Assembly (NCBI GenBank): GCA_934654605.1
Contig: CAKUGH010000007.1
Coordinates: 1 to 50,704, forward strand
From: an uncultured Collinsella sp.
Lineage (GTDB): Bacteria > Actinomycetota > Coriobacteriia > Coriobacteriales > Coriobacteriaceae
DNA length: 50,704 bases
Direction of reading: 5' to 3'
A program made the position numbers and the translations under genes. A model generated the notes under the pieces. That model was not told the DNA's origin, made no database searches, and saw only the letters and a program-made list of their open reading frames with translations. Below are positions 26,153 through 35,157 of the stretch, piece by piece (position 1 is the first letter of the stretch; each line of letters begins with the position of its first letter).

Positions 26153-28237
26153 ATGACAGATTCCACTTCGTTTCAGGAGGAACTGTTTCAAGAGGTCAAG
26201 AATAAGGCGGACTCGGAGGGAGTCTATAAGAACGATGCGTTCTTTGACCTCATCACTGACTATCTTTGCGACGCAGGAGAATTCGATGAGGCCATCCCCG
26301 CCTTCTGCCAGAGAACTGGAATAAGGGTTGATGGCTACTGTGGCGATCCTTTTGAGTCAAGCAGAAAGGTCCTCGGCCTCATTGTTCTCGACTTCAACCA
26401 AGATGCTGGCTTGCTTACATTAACGAATTCTGAAATGGAGGCAGATTTTCGGCGGCTTGAGAAATTCGTAACCAAAGCATTGGATTCTCAATTTAGGGAA
26501 TCTCTTGAGCCGACGGATCCGGGGTTTGGGCTCGCCGATTTAATTCACGCTCGCTGGAAGGAAATCGAGCGAGTCAATCTGTATCTTCTTTCAAACAAAA
26601 AGCTCAGCCAAAGGGTCTCGGGTAAAGAGACGGGGAGTGTCCTAGGCAAAGAGGTTGTTTACAACGTCTGGGACCTTGAGCGGATAGGTAATCTTATTGA
26701 ATCGGGCCGTGAGCGGGAGAGGCTGTTCATCGACTTTAACGAATTGCCGACGGGTCCGATTCGTGCCCTTCTCGCAAGCTCTCCGAAAGACAAGAACAAG
26801 GTCTACCTTGCTGCGATACCGGGCATCGATTTGGCGCGCATCTACGATCGTTGGGGAGCGCGACTTCTTGAGCAAAACGTTCGTGTGTTTCTTCAGGCGA
26901 GAAGTAATGTCAACAAGGGTATAAAGCGTACTCTCGAGAATGAACCTGAGCTTTTCTTCTCGTTCAACAACGGTATCACGGCAACCGCAGAAAGCGTCAC
27001 AACGGAGAGCGGGGAAGATGGGCTTTTAATTGACCGTTTAGAAAACCTGCAGATAGTTAATGGTGGCCAGACGACCGCATCGGTTTATGCTGCATATAAG
27101 GCTGGAAAAAGTTTGGACCGCGTGTTTGTCCAAATGAAGCTTAGTGTTGTCAGCCCGGAAGAGGCTCTCGAACTGGTGCCTAGAATCTCTGAATATGCAA
27201 ACAGCCAGAATAAGGTTTCTTCAGCCGATTTCTTTGCAAACCATCCTTATCATGTGAGGATCGAAGAGTTCTCGCAAAGGATACTTGCTCCCATGCGGGC
27301 AGATAGCTTCACACAAACCAAATGGTTTTACGAACGGGCAAGAGGCTCATATCGAGATAAGCAAGCATATCTTACGCCTGCGCAGAAGCGTAAATTTGTT
27401 GCTGAGTTTCCTAAAGCGCAGACTTTTACGAAAACGGACTTGGCAAAATATCTCATGGTCTGGACGGATAAGGCCTACTTGGTTAATCGTGGTGCTCAGA
27501 AGAACTTCTCTGAATTTGCTCGGCTAATTAAAGACTCTTGGGATAAGGATGAGAGTCAGTTCAATGAGACTTATTTCAAATATTTGATTGCCAAGAAAAT
27601 CATATTCGATCGCGCTGGCAAGATTGTGCAGTCGCGCGATTGGTGGGAAACTGGCAGCTATCGCTCTCAGCATGTAGTCCTTGCGGTGGGAGCGCTTTCA
27701 AATGCAGTTTCCGCTTCAGGAAAAGCCGTCAACTTTCTCGGCATTTGGAATCAACAATCGTTGTCGCTAGCATTTGAGAGGGCGCTTGGGCAAGCAGCTG
27801 ACGCTGCGCATGATGTATTGATGCATCCCGCGACGGGCTATCGAAACATTTCTGAATGGGCAAAACAACAGAAATGCTGGGAGGCTATCAAGCTAACAAA
27901 GGTTGACTGGGACAAAGAGTGGCTTGGTGAGCTTATTGACCTCGATGAGGAGAAAGACATTCAGCGAGAGGGCTCCCGTAACCAGAAGGCGTTGAACGGG
28001 ATTGAAGCTCAGACGGCGGTTTGCGAGATGGGAAGCGAATTTTGGCAAAATGTTCTTAACTGGTGCCTTGCAGAGGGCGAGGGAACCGAGAAAGAACGGG
28101 GTATTTTGCAGTATGCATGCGCCTTGCCGAACAAAATACCCTCCGAGAGCCAGTCCGTTGTACTTATCAATATGATGAAGCGGCTGCGCAGGGTCGGTTG
28201 TCCTCACCGTCTCAAGAGCAGTCAGTATCGTCTATAA
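26153..28237 (+). CDS. AIPR (abortive infection phage resistance) family protein
   Basis: 694 residues. Family-typical core: VYLAAIPGIDLARIYDRWGA, LLEQNVRVFLQARSNVNKGI, FFSFNNGITATAESV (about 266-280), LQIVNGGQTTASVYAAYKAG (about 300-319), and EYANSQNKVSSADFFANHPY. AIPR proteins occur in phage-resistance and restriction loci; the biochemical role is not established. It is the last gene of the four-gene operon starting at 20972. Its last 26 bases overlap the convergent methyltransferase gene, so the two transcripts are antisense at their ends. Confidence 0.88.
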   Translation: MTDSTSFQEELFQEVKNKADSEGVYKNDAFFDLITDYLCDAGEFDEAIPAFCQRTGIRVDGYCGDPFESSRKVLGLIVLDFNQDAGLLTLTNSEMEADFRRLEKFVTKALDSQFRESLEPTDPGFGLADLIHARWKEIERVNLYLLSNKKLSQRVSGKETGSVLGKEVVYNVWDLERIGNLIESGRERERLFIDFNELPTGPIRALLASSPKDKNKVYLAAIPGIDLARIYDRWGARLLEQNVRVFLQARSNVNKGIKRTLENEPELFFSFNNGITATAESVTTESGEDGLLIDRLENLQIVNGGQTTASVYAAYKAGKSLDRVFVQMKLSVVSPEEALELVPRISEYANSQNKVSSADFFANHPYHVRIEEFSQRILAPMRADSFTQTKWFYERARGSYRDKQAYLTPAQKRKFVAEFPKAQTFTKTDLAKYLMVWTDKAYLVNRGAQKNFSEFARLIKDSWDKDESQFNETYFKYLIAKKIIFDRAGKIVQSRDWWETGSYRSQHVVLAVGALSNAVSASGKAVNFLGIWNQQSLSLAFERALGQAADAAHDVLMHPATGYRNISEWAKQQKCWEAIKLTKVDWDKEWLGELIDLDEEKDIQREGSRNQKALNGIEAQTAVCEMGSEFWQNVLNWCLAEGEGTEKERGILQYACALPNKIPSESQSVVLINMMKRLRRVGCPHRLKSSQYRL

Positions 28238-29753
28238 GGTTCTCGTAAAACCCGTGGGCTTCTTCCCCAAGCGCCTTTGCGACTACCGCCGCTATCTGCT
28301 GAGCAAGCAGCGGCGGTACCGCGTTTCCCACTTGGGTATATTGAGATGTTCTATTGCCTTCGAACAGGTAGTCATCTGGGAACGTCTGAAGTCTTGCAGC
28401 TTCTCTCACGGTAAGGCTCCTGCATTGCGACGGGTCCGGATGGATGTAATAGTGTCCATCCTTGGCGATGTGCGAGGTGATGGTCGTAGAAGGTCTTCCC
28501 CATACTTGCACACGAAAACGGTCGTTGAATTTATAGTTGCCAGTCGTTTTTGCTGCCTGGACGTTCTTATGATTAGGAAGCAATGACTCGGGGAATTCTT
28601 CAAGACGTGCGGGTGTACCGTATTTTTCTGCATATGCTGCACAAAAGAGATAGCGGTCAAGATCACTTGCCAAGTGAGAGCGAGACTCATGATTCGTGAG
28701 GACCTTGCTATTTCCGAGCCGCCCCCTATACCACTCTCCGTACCGATTAGAAACGGGTTCAATTTTGTGCTTAGCTGTTAATTTCGGCGCATAACGAGAG
28801 ATGACTCTGTCAAGGATGTCCGCAAGATCATCGCACTCGCCGCAATTTTTCAGTTCCTTTGCCGCGGAGTTTATATACTCTGCCCAGTTCATGTCGTGCC
28901 AGTTTTCGTTGCGCTCAGAGAACCCGCTCCGCAGTTTGGGTAGTCCGCGAAGGGCTGATCCGAGGGTGCAGACTTGTTTCTTGGCCAGTGTACTTGGTTC
29001 AATTCCTGTGTCATTTTTAATACCCAGGAGAATAACCCTGTGACGCATCTGGGGGATTCCATATTGCTCGGCTTTGACCACGTAGTCTTTTGGATTATGG
29101 GGGTCATCAGTGACGAGGGAATGGATGGTGTATCCTGCCTCTTCCATATCCTTGCATATGCGGTTAAATACGCCATGGCCCTCGTGCTTTGCAGAGAGAA
29201 GTCCTTTGACGTTTTCCATAACGAATACATCTGGCTTTAGTTCGTTGATAAACGAGAGGTAGCAACGGTAGAGGGTATGCTTCGGGTCCTCTTCGAATGT
29301 AATGTCGTGCTTGCGCCGCGATCTGCCCACCAACGAATATGCCTGGCACGGAGGTCCGCCAATAAGGACCAGCGGACCCCTATCACGGTTTTCAAACCAT
29401 CTTGTGACGCGTTCGGCGCCGAGTTTGACCAGACGGTCGTCCCCATCGACGAGCTCGTCGCATAAAGCTTCATCACAAGCGGCCTGCCATTCTTTTGGGC
29501 GGTAGCTGATAAGTTGGTCGAAGGTCTCATTGTCATGCTTTTTCATGTATCTGAGATAAACTCTCGGCAATGTTCCGTCCGGTTCTGCAATTTTGCGTAG
29601 ATATGAACGAAGCCTCAGGGTCTGATGGGCCTGCTTGTCACGTTCGATGGACATGATTGTTTGGAATACGGGCTTGTTCTCAGCGTCTCGAAGTGATGAA
29701 AAGCCTTCCCCAAGGCCTCCCGGGCCCGCGAATAAGTCAATAACGGGAATCAC
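28212..29753 (-). CDS. DNA (cytosine-5)-methyltransferase
   Basis: 513 residues. Motif I VIDLFAGPGGLGEGF (4-18), motif IV GGPPCQAYSLVGRSRR with the nucleophile in PCQ (135-137), motif VI VMENVKGLL (Glu 180), motif VIII region QYGIPQMRHRVILLG, motif IX LTVREAARLQTFPDDY and motif X QVGNAVPPLLAQQIA. The start is GTG at 29753 with GGAGAGG seven bases upstream. The target-recognition region lies about 300-430. It is convergent with the Z1/nuclease operon and is probably the protecting methylase of that restriction system; specificity is not predictable here. No vsr-type repair gene is adjacent. Confidence 0.93.
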   Translation of the reverse strand: MIPVIDLFAGPGGLGEGFSSLRDAENKPVFQTIMSIERDKQAHQTLRLRSYLRKIAEPDGTLPRVYLRYMKKHDNETFDQLISYRPKEWQAACDEALCDELVDGDDRLVKLGAERVTRWFENRDRGPLVLIGGPPCQAYSLVGRSRRKHDITFEEDPKHTLYRCYLSFINELKPDVFVMENVKGLLSAKHEGHGVFNRICKDMEEAGYTIHSLVTDDPHNPKDYVVKAEQYGIPQMRHRVILLGIKNDTGIEPSTLAKKQVCTLGSALRGLPKLRSGFSERNENWHDMNWAEYINSAAKELKNCGECDDLADILDRVISRYAPKLTAKHKIEPVSNRYGEWYRGRLGNSKVLTNHESRSHLASDLDRYLFCAAYAEKYGTPARLEEFPESLLPNHKNVQAAKTTGNYKFNDRFRVQVWGRPSTTITSHIAKDGHYYIHPDPSQCRSLTVREAARLQTFPDDYLFEGNRTSQYTQVGNAVPPLLAQQIAAVVAKALGEEAHGFYENLIDDTDCS

Positions 29754-30362
29754 TGCTAACCCTCTCCAAACAGAAACTTCTAGATATCCAGGCTACCAGG
29801 ATGAAAGCTAAACGTCCAGGGAGTACTGCTTAATGCAAATAAACTTTCACTTTATTGTGTTTGCAGGCAAGAAGATAGAACACAAACGATATAGAGACAT
29901 TTGAGCTTGTTCATATGAAAAAGCTCGCGCAGCAAATAAGTTGCTTGCCGTGGGATTAGTGAAGTCTGTAGCTTGGGTGTGGTACTGGGCGTTTTTCTTA
30001 CCGAGTCGCATGCCCATGCTCTCCGGATCAGCATGAGTTTCACATATGGATGTTATTGGGCGCGTGGGCCGCTGCGCGGCAGCCATGGAAGGACCTTAAT
30101 ATTACTTAGGCATGTGGCATTTGACGCCAGTCCTAATTTAAAGACCTAAGGGTAAATGACTCCATGGGCAAGTGATTCTGTTTGCTAATGACCGAGAGCG
30201 CCAATCCGTAATGTTGATTCAGGTTTCTGTTTGCTTGCATGGTTCGCTAACTGCTAAAAGGTTGGCCGATTGACTGTTTATGGCATCGTTAGTCGGCGGT
30301 GTTTTATAACATTCATTTAGAATAGCTGCAGTGGCTGAATGAATATAGACAAAGGACTATCG
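29754..30362. other. long A+T-rich intergenic region
   Basis: About 600 bases between the methyltransferase (minus) and the next gene (plus). A minus-strand open frame at 29847-30086 has no ribosome site or recognisable sequence and was not called. The promoters of the two divergent genes should lie here. Composition resembles the island rather than the core genome. Confidence 0.5.
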
Positions 30363-30884
30363 ATGGAGTGCAACTGGATTTACTTCCCATTAAACGGTCA
30401 TCCGCCGCAGTCGTTAATGGACGTTGTGAAAGCTGTAAATAAAAATATTGAGCAGATTCGTTCTGATAAGAACAGTGAGCACAGCGATAGCGTTCTCCGA
30501 ATTTTGGCGTTCGATTTGAGGCAATTTGGTTTCGATGTTGAGACGGGGAAAAAGAAAAAAGAAAAACTATCGATGCCAGTGTTGTATGGGGAGAAAGGCT
30601 TAATTGATAAATCTTTTGAGGTCGATGCCGTCCATAGGGACACCAATACGATAGTAGAGATTGAGGCCGGACGCGCTGTCGCGAACAACCAGTTTCTGAA
30701 GGATTTTTTTGAAGCGTGCATGATACAGGATGCAGCATATCTTTGCGTAGCCGTTCGCAATGTGTACAAGAGTGGTAACAACTCAAGCAGAGACTACGAA
30801 AAGGTCGTAACTTTTTTCAAAACGTTGTACGCAAGCGGGCGCATGCCTGTTCCGTTAAAAGGCATTATGGTTATCGGGTACTAA
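30363..30884 (+). CDS. small nuclease-fold-like protein beside the methyltransferase
   Basis: 173 residues. Not assigned to a named family. The segment FEVDAVHRDTNTIVEIEAGR looks like a PD-(D/E)XK variant with Asp 88, Glu 99 and Glu 101, i.e. D-X10-E-X-E, the arrangement of BamHI rather than the common E-X-K. ILAFDLRQFGFDVETG precedes it and NQFLKDFFEACM follows. ATG at 30363 is chosen because AAAGGA lies seven bases upstream; an in-frame ATG at 30339 lacks one. Divergent from the methyltransferase gene, with A+T-rich codons. It could be a restriction endonuclease or a nuclease-fold regulator; both are inference. Confidence 0.6.
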   Translation: MECNWIYFPLNGHPPQSLMDVVKAVNKNIEQIRSDKNSEHSDSVLRILAFDLRQFGFDVETGKKKKEKLSMPVLYGEKGLIDKSFEVDAVHRDTNTIVEIEAGRAVANNQFLKDFFEACMIQDAAYLCVAVRNVYKSGNNSSRDYEKVVTFFKTLYASGRMPVPLKGIMVIGY

Positions 30885-31037
30885 CTGCAATGGTTCTTTC
30901 GGTTTTGGAATAGTTCCGCGTGTAACTATTTGTGTGCCGTGCACATGGTGGCTTGGGCAGCGGCTCGGACTCAGCGGATGTGAATAGCATGTATGCGGCA
31001 AGGTTTTCAAATTGTTTTAGAGGAAAACCTCTGCTGC

Positions 31038-31349
31038 TCAGTCAACATCTGGCACCCTTCCCAACGCACGTACGATTTGCTTTTGAGATTGCTTTTGCTC
31101 TTTGATGGCGGCCGCAAGAGCTCTTCGGCGTTCGATTTTGGCTCGCAGCTCATCAACGTCTGCAGCCGGGACATAGTCGCTTTTGACATTGTTGCCGACG
31201 CGATAGTTGAGATAGCAGTATTCGTGACCCTTTATGCTTCGCGTGCGAATGCTGCCCTTTGGAAGGTTGCTGATTTCCTGTTCCATGAGGGCCAGGAGGC
31301 GACTCGATCGTGAGTACTCCTCTTCTAGGACATCTTCTAAGACGGACAC
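31038..31349 (-). CDS. small hypothetical protein with coiled tail
   Basis: 103 residues from the GTG at 31349, which has GGGAGG at ideal spacing; longer starts lack one. Features: N-terminal helix LEDVLEEEYSRSSRLLALME, the segment LPKGSIRTRSIKGHEYCYLN with alternating basic and aromatic residues, and a C-terminal basic helix (DELRAKIERRRALAAAIKEQ). The pattern KGHEYxYL occurs in small proteins of unknown function in many Firmicutes and Actinobacteria that I cannot name with certainty. A 13-bp inverted repeat lies just upstream. Confidence 0.7.
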   Translation of the reverse strand: MSVLEDVLEEEYSRSSRLLALMEQEISNLPKGSIRTRSIKGHEYCYLNYRVGNNVKSDYVPAADVDELRAKIERRRALAAAIKEQKQSQKQIVRALGRVPDVD

Positions 31350-31366
31350 AGCGCCTCCCTTCCGAG

Positions 31367-31412
31367 TAGTTACCCTACATTCTATCAAATTCAATCATTT
31401 GTAGGGTAACTA
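31367..31412 (-). promoter_or_regulatory. 13-bp inverted repeat flanking a likely promoter
   Basis: TAGTTACCCTACA (31367-31379) and TGTAGGGTAACTA (31400-31412) are perfect inverted repeats separated by 20 bases. On the minus strand the segment between and next to them holds tagaat, a plausible -10. The position, 18-63 bases before the GTG of the small gene, suits an operator. Confidence 0.55.
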
Positions 31413-31509
31413 AAAACGTGTCCGCACGGCGTGGGAGACTTAACCTGCCGCCATGCTCTGCCGTGACGGCAGGAATTCAAACAGCGACCCTTCAAGGAGT
31501 TCGATATCG

Positions 31510-31749
31510 ATGAGTGACAACACAAGACAGATCGCAAGGAAATGCGTCAAGGATGCGGGGCCGTGTCTCGCGCTGTGCATGGCTGGTGCGGCGGTTGGAC
31601 TACTCGCTGTTCTGGGGCCATTCGACGTGCTTCGAAGCGCCAGCTACCTGCACGTTTGCATTGCCCTCGCCGGCGCCATGGCGACCGGCGGCGTGCTCGA
31701 TCTGATCTTTTGGGTGTTTGACCCGTTTGGATGGAAGAACGAGGGGTAA
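31510..31749 (+). CDS. small two-helix membrane protein
   Basis: 79 residues. ATG at 31510 with AAGGAG about ten bases upstream. A short basic N-terminus (MSDNTRQIARKCVKDAGP) is followed by two transmembrane helices, CLALCMAGAAVGLLAVLGPF and CIALAGAMATGGVLDLIFWV. No family recognised. It lies 83 bases before the first of three phosphoesterase genes on the same strand. Confidence 0.6.
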   Translation: MSDNTRQIARKCVKDAGPCLALCMAGAAVGLLAVLGPFDVLRSASYLHVCIALAGAMATGGVLDLIFWVFDPFGWKNEG

Positions 31750-31832
31750 GCCCTAGGGGCGGGGGTCGGTGGCCGGCGCACACCCCCTGTCATCGATTTG
31801 TCCAGAGATGCACCGTGCGGAGGTGATACGCG

Positions 31833-32555
31833 ATGCCCATGTTCGTTACCGGAGACATTCACGGTGTTGCCGAGTACGGGGCGAGCCGCTTTTCGTCGCG
31901 CAGCTGGCCGCTGGGAAGAACGCTGACGCGCGACGACGTGGTAATCGTAACGGGCGACTTTGGCTTTATATGGAGCGGCTCAAACACCGACAAGTACTGG
32001 CTTGACTGGTTTGAGTCCAAGCCCTGGACCACGTGTTTTGTCGACGGCAACCACGAGAACCATCATCTGCTGGCGGAGCTGCCGGTACGGGAGTGGAACG
32101 GAGGCCTCGTTCATGTGGCGCGACCGCACGTGCTGCACCTGATGCGTGGCGAGGTGTTCGACATCGCGGGGAGTACAGTGCTCGCGATGGGCGGCGCTGC
32201 AAGCCACGACAAACAGTGGCGCCGGGAGGGAAAGACCTGGTGGCCCGAGGAAATGCCGAGCGAGAGCGAGATGGAACATTGCCGCGCCTCGCTCGACCGC
32301 GTGGGCTGGAAGGTCGACTACGTGGTGACTCACGAGGCGCCGGTCGATCTGGCAGACGAGCTGTGCATGGAGTGCAATCGCGAGTTCTACGACGACTCGC
32401 TGCAGAACTTTCTGGGCGAGCTGGATAGGCGGCTCGACTACCGCGCCTGGTTCTTCGGGCATTACCATGACGACGAATGGCGCGACGACAAGCATCGTCT
32501 TGTCTACCAAGATATCGTTTCGATCGAAGCGCGGCGCACCGACGAGTGGCGCTAA
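31833..32555 (+). CDS. metallophosphoesterase, tandem copy 1
   Basis: 240 residues. Calcineurin-like ligands: MFVTGDIHGVAEYG, IVTGDFGFIWSG, FVDGNHENHHLL, YVVTHEAP and FFGHYHDD. The insertion between the GNHE and THE motifs (RGEVFDIAGSTVLAMGGAAS) and KTWWPEEMPSE are shared with copy 3 at 33233 (SWWPQELPDE). Substrate unknown. The order of the three genes (31833, 32598, 33233), on one strand with short gaps, suggests one transcription unit. Homologues of this type occur on plasmids and prophages as well as chromosomes. Confidence 0.88.
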   Translation: MPMFVTGDIHGVAEYGASRFSSRSWPLGRTLTRDDVVIVTGDFGFIWSGSNTDKYWLDWFESKPWTTCFVDGNHENHHLLAELPVREWNGGLVHVARPHVLHLMRGEVFDIAGSTVLAMGGAASHDKQWRREGKTWWPEEMPSESEMEHCRASLDRVGWKVDYVVTHEAPVDLADELCMECNREFYDDSLQNFLGELDRRLDYRAWFFGHYHDDEWRDDKHRLVYQDIVSIEARRTDEWR

Positions 32556-32597
32556 GCGCGCGAGAGCCATCCTGTACAAGAACGTTAGGAGCCCCCC

Positions 32598-33236
32598 ATG
32601 ATCTGGTTTACCAGCGATACCCACTTTGGGCACGAGAACATGCTGCGGCTCGCCGATAGACCCTGGTCGACTGTTGCGCAGATGAATGATGCCTTCATTG
32701 CCAATATCAACAGCAGGGTTGCTACGGACGACGAGCTCTACATCCTGGGCGACTTCAGTTTTAAGATGACGGCCCAGGATGCCTACGAGCTGCGCAAAAC
32801 GATTGCTTGCAAGCGTGTTCATCTGCTGCCCGGCAACCATGATAAAGACTGGTCGCAGCCGGCGGTGGCAGGCGCCTTTATCGTTGAGCCGCCCATCTGC
32901 GTGCTCAAAATTGACCGGCAGAAAATCGTGCTGAGCCATTACCCCATGACCGATTGGCAGGGCATGTCGCATGGCGGCTGGCACCTGCACGGGCATATCC
33001 ACAGCGGTGGCAGCGCGTACAACGAGTTCAACCACAAGCAGGGGCTTTTGCGCTATGACGTGGGTGTGGACGCCAACGGCTACGCGCCGGTGAGCTTGGA
33101 GGAAATTAAGGCGTGGTTTGCGCAGGTGGACGAACCCGTGCGCTGCGTAAAGTGGCCGTGGTGGGTTAACGCCACGGGCGACGAGCAGATCGAGCGCGAG
33201 CTCGAGGCTTACAAGAGGGAAGTGACGGTTCGATGA
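32598..33236 (+). CDS. metallophosphoesterase, tandem copy 2 (distinct subtype)
   Basis: 212 residues. MIWFTSDTHFGHENMLRLAD, LGDFSFKM, LLPGNHDKDW, VLSHYPMTDWQGM and HLHGHIHSGG give the metal-binding pattern. This is a different branch from copies 1 and 3 (SDTHFGH instead of GDIHG), similar to small phage and YfcE-unlike phosphoesterases. The YxxxxFNHKQGLLRYDVGVD segment closes the fold. It ends four bases inside copy 3 (ATGA), so the two are translationally coupled. Confidence 0.88.
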   Translation: MIWFTSDTHFGHENMLRLADRPWSTVAQMNDAFIANINSRVATDDELYILGDFSFKMTAQDAYELRKTIACKRVHLLPGNHDKDWSQPAVAGAFIVEPPICVLKIDRQKIVLSHYPMTDWQGMSHGGWHLHGHIHSGGSAYNEFNHKQGLLRYDVGVDANGYAPVSLEEIKAWFAQVDEPVRCVKWPWWVNATGDEQIERELEAYKREVTVR

Positions 33237-33958
33237 CGGTCTACGTAACGGGCGACATTCACGGTGGGCTTGACATGCAAAAGCTGCGTGACTGGGAGCT
33301 CGGGGACGGCCTGACGAGCGATGACTATCTCATCGTTGTCGGCGACTTTGGCTTTCCGTGGGATTTCTCTGCCGAGGAATGCGCCGACATCGCCTGGCTG
33401 GAGTCGCGGCCCTACACGGTGCTGTTCGTTGACGGCAACCACGAGCGTTTCGACCATTGGGCGGAGCGCCCCATGGAGATGTGGCACGGCGGGCTCACGC
33501 AGCGCCTGTCGGACACCTCGTCCATACGGCGCCTGACGCGCGGCGAGATCTTTGAGCTCGACGGCTCAAAGATTTTTACCATGGGCGGCGCCACGAGTGT
33601 GGACAAGGAATACCGCATACCGTATTCCAGCTGGTGGCCACAGGAGCTGCCGGACGAGCGTAACTTTGAGGAGGCGCGGGCAAAGCTCGACAGCGTGGGC
33701 TGGAAGATCGACTACGTGGTCACCCATACCTGTTCCACGCGCATGCTGTCGCCCACGCTCTACCCGGCGCCCGGCTGGAATTGTCCCGCCGTTGATCGGC
33801 TTACGGCATTTTTCGATGAGCTGGAAGACCGCTTGGACTACAAGCACTGGTACTACGGGCATTTTCATCGGGATGCCAACCCGGCAGAGCGCCACACCGT
33901 ACTCTACGACCGCATCGTCCACTTGGGCGACGAACTCATGCCCTGGGATGTCGCGTAG
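33233..33958 (+). CDS. metallophosphoesterase, tandem copy 3
   Basis: 241 residues, paralogue of the 31833 gene: YVTGDIHGGLDM, IVVGDFGFPWDF, FVDGNHERFDHW, YVVTHTCSTRML and YYGHFHRDAN. The shared core MWHGGLTQRL / RLTRGEIFELDGSKIFTMGG aligns with copy 1. The start overlaps the end of copy 2 by four bases. GAGGG lies within the preceding gene for ribosome binding. It ends 15 bases before the convergent gluQRS. Confidence 0.88.
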   Translation: MTVYVTGDIHGGLDMQKLRDWELGDGLTSDDYLIVVGDFGFPWDFSAEECADIAWLESRPYTVLFVDGNHERFDHWAERPMEMWHGGLTQRLSDTSSIRRLTRGEIFELDGSKIFTMGGATSVDKEYRIPYSSWWPQELPDERNFEEARAKLDSVGWKIDYVVTHTCSTRMLSPTLYPAPGWNCPAVDRLTAFFDELEDRLDYKHWYYGHFHRDANPAERHTVLYDRIVHLGDELMPWDVA

Positions 33959-33973
33959 GGACGGGACACCTGA

Positions 33974-35011
33974 CTACTCGGCCGTTACGGTGATGTTCTC
34001 CCTATGCTTGCGGATGACGTCCCAGCTAAAGTGCTCGACCAGCTGTTCGGCTGTACGCGGCGTGGCGTTCGGTGCGATGCCTGTTTGTCCGGCGAGCCAG
34101 CCGAGCAGCGCTTCGGGCGTGCCAAAGCGGGCGCGGAGTTCGCCCAAGTCGAGGTCGCGGTCGCGCTTGGAAAGGCGGCGACCGTCTGGTGACATGAGAA
34201 GCGGGATGTGCGCGTAGCGCGGCGTGGGCAGTCCCAGTAGATGCTGCAGATAGATCTGGCGCGGCGTGGAACCCAGCAGGTCGCATCCGCGTACGACCTC
34301 GGTGACGCCCATGGCGGCATCGTCGACCACCACGGCCAGCTGGTAGGCAAACACACCGTCGCTGCGGCGCACCAAAAAGTCGCCGCACTCGGTGGCGAGC
34401 GCCTCGCATTGGGCGCCGTACGTGCGGTCGACAAACTCGACCACGTCGTCCGCGAGGTCGTCGACGGCGGGCACGCGCAGGCGTGTGGCCGGGGCGCGCA
34501 GGACGCTGCGGCGGGCGATCTCTTCGGCAGAAAGACCTCGACAGGCGCCGCGGTAGATGGGCGTGCCGTCGCTAGCGTGCGGCGCGCTCGCGGCGTGGAG
34601 CTCGGCGCGCGTGCAAAAGCAGGGATACGTGAGGCCGGCGTCTTGCAGCTGGTGCAGGGCGGCCTCGTACAGGTTCAGGCGATCGCGCTGATAGTAGGGG
34701 CCCTCGTCCCATTCGAGCCCCAGCCAAGCAAGGTCGTCGATGAGCTGGGCGGCGAGTTCCGGGCGCTTGCAGCGATCGTCCAGGTCCTCGATGCGCAGCA
34801 CGATGCGGCCGCCCTGGCTGCGGGCCGAAAGCCATGCGCACAGGCAGCTGAACACGTTGCCCAGGTGCATGCGGCCCGAGGGCGACGGGGCGAAGCGGCC
34901 CACGACGGGCGCAGGCGTGCCGGCGGGTGCGCCCGCCGTGGCAGCGGACGCGTTGGGTGCCGTCGGTGTGCTCGCGGCGGGCGTTGCTATGTTGCATGCG
35001 TTGATATCCAT
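33974..35011 (-). CDS. gluQ: glutamyl-Q tRNA(Asp) synthetase
   Basis: 345 residues. GluRS paralogue lacking the anticodon-binding domain; it attaches glutamate to queuosine of tRNA-Asp. HIGH-type motif RFAPSPSGRMHLGN, KMSKS-type RRLSKRDRDLD, and Zn ligands in YPCFCTRAEL ... YRGACRG. The start at 35011 (MDINACN) is followed by a low-complexity Ala/Pro/Thr lead of about 35 residues before VVGRFAPS. The frame is open to 35284 but that extension is unlike the family. Queuosine genes are not in this window. Confidence 0.9.
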   Translation of the reverse strand: MDINACNIATPAASTPTAPNASAATAGAPAGTPAPVVGRFAPSPSGRMHLGNVFSCLCAWLSARSQGGRIVLRIEDLDDRCKRPELAAQLIDDLAWLGLEWDEGPYYQRDRLNLYEAALHQLQDAGLTYPCFCTRAELHAASAPHASDGTPIYRGACRGLSAEEIARRSVLRAPATRLRVPAVDDLADDVVEFVDRTYGAQCEALATECGDFLVRRSDGVFAYQLAVVVDDAAMGVTEVVRGCDLLGSTPRQIYLQHLLGLPTPRYAHIPLLMSPDGRRLSKRDRDLDLGELRARFGTPEALLGWLAGQTGIAPNATPRTAEQLVEHFSWDVIRKHRENITVTAE

Positions 35012-35157
35012 GCGGACGAGTATAGCGCGGAGCGCGGTGGGGGAGCCGTTGCCGTGACTCGCAAGTTGCCGAGGGCGCGCATTGTGTGCAGTGGACTGCC
35101 GGCTTAACACTTCGATTGCCGCCCACAAGCTCAGCTCTTTCAACCCCTCAAACGACA

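Noticed and set aside
29847..30086. 79-codon minus-strand open frame in the 29.8-30.4 kb gap
   Set aside because: No ribosome site, no recognisable family, and composition no different from the surrounding intergenic sequence.
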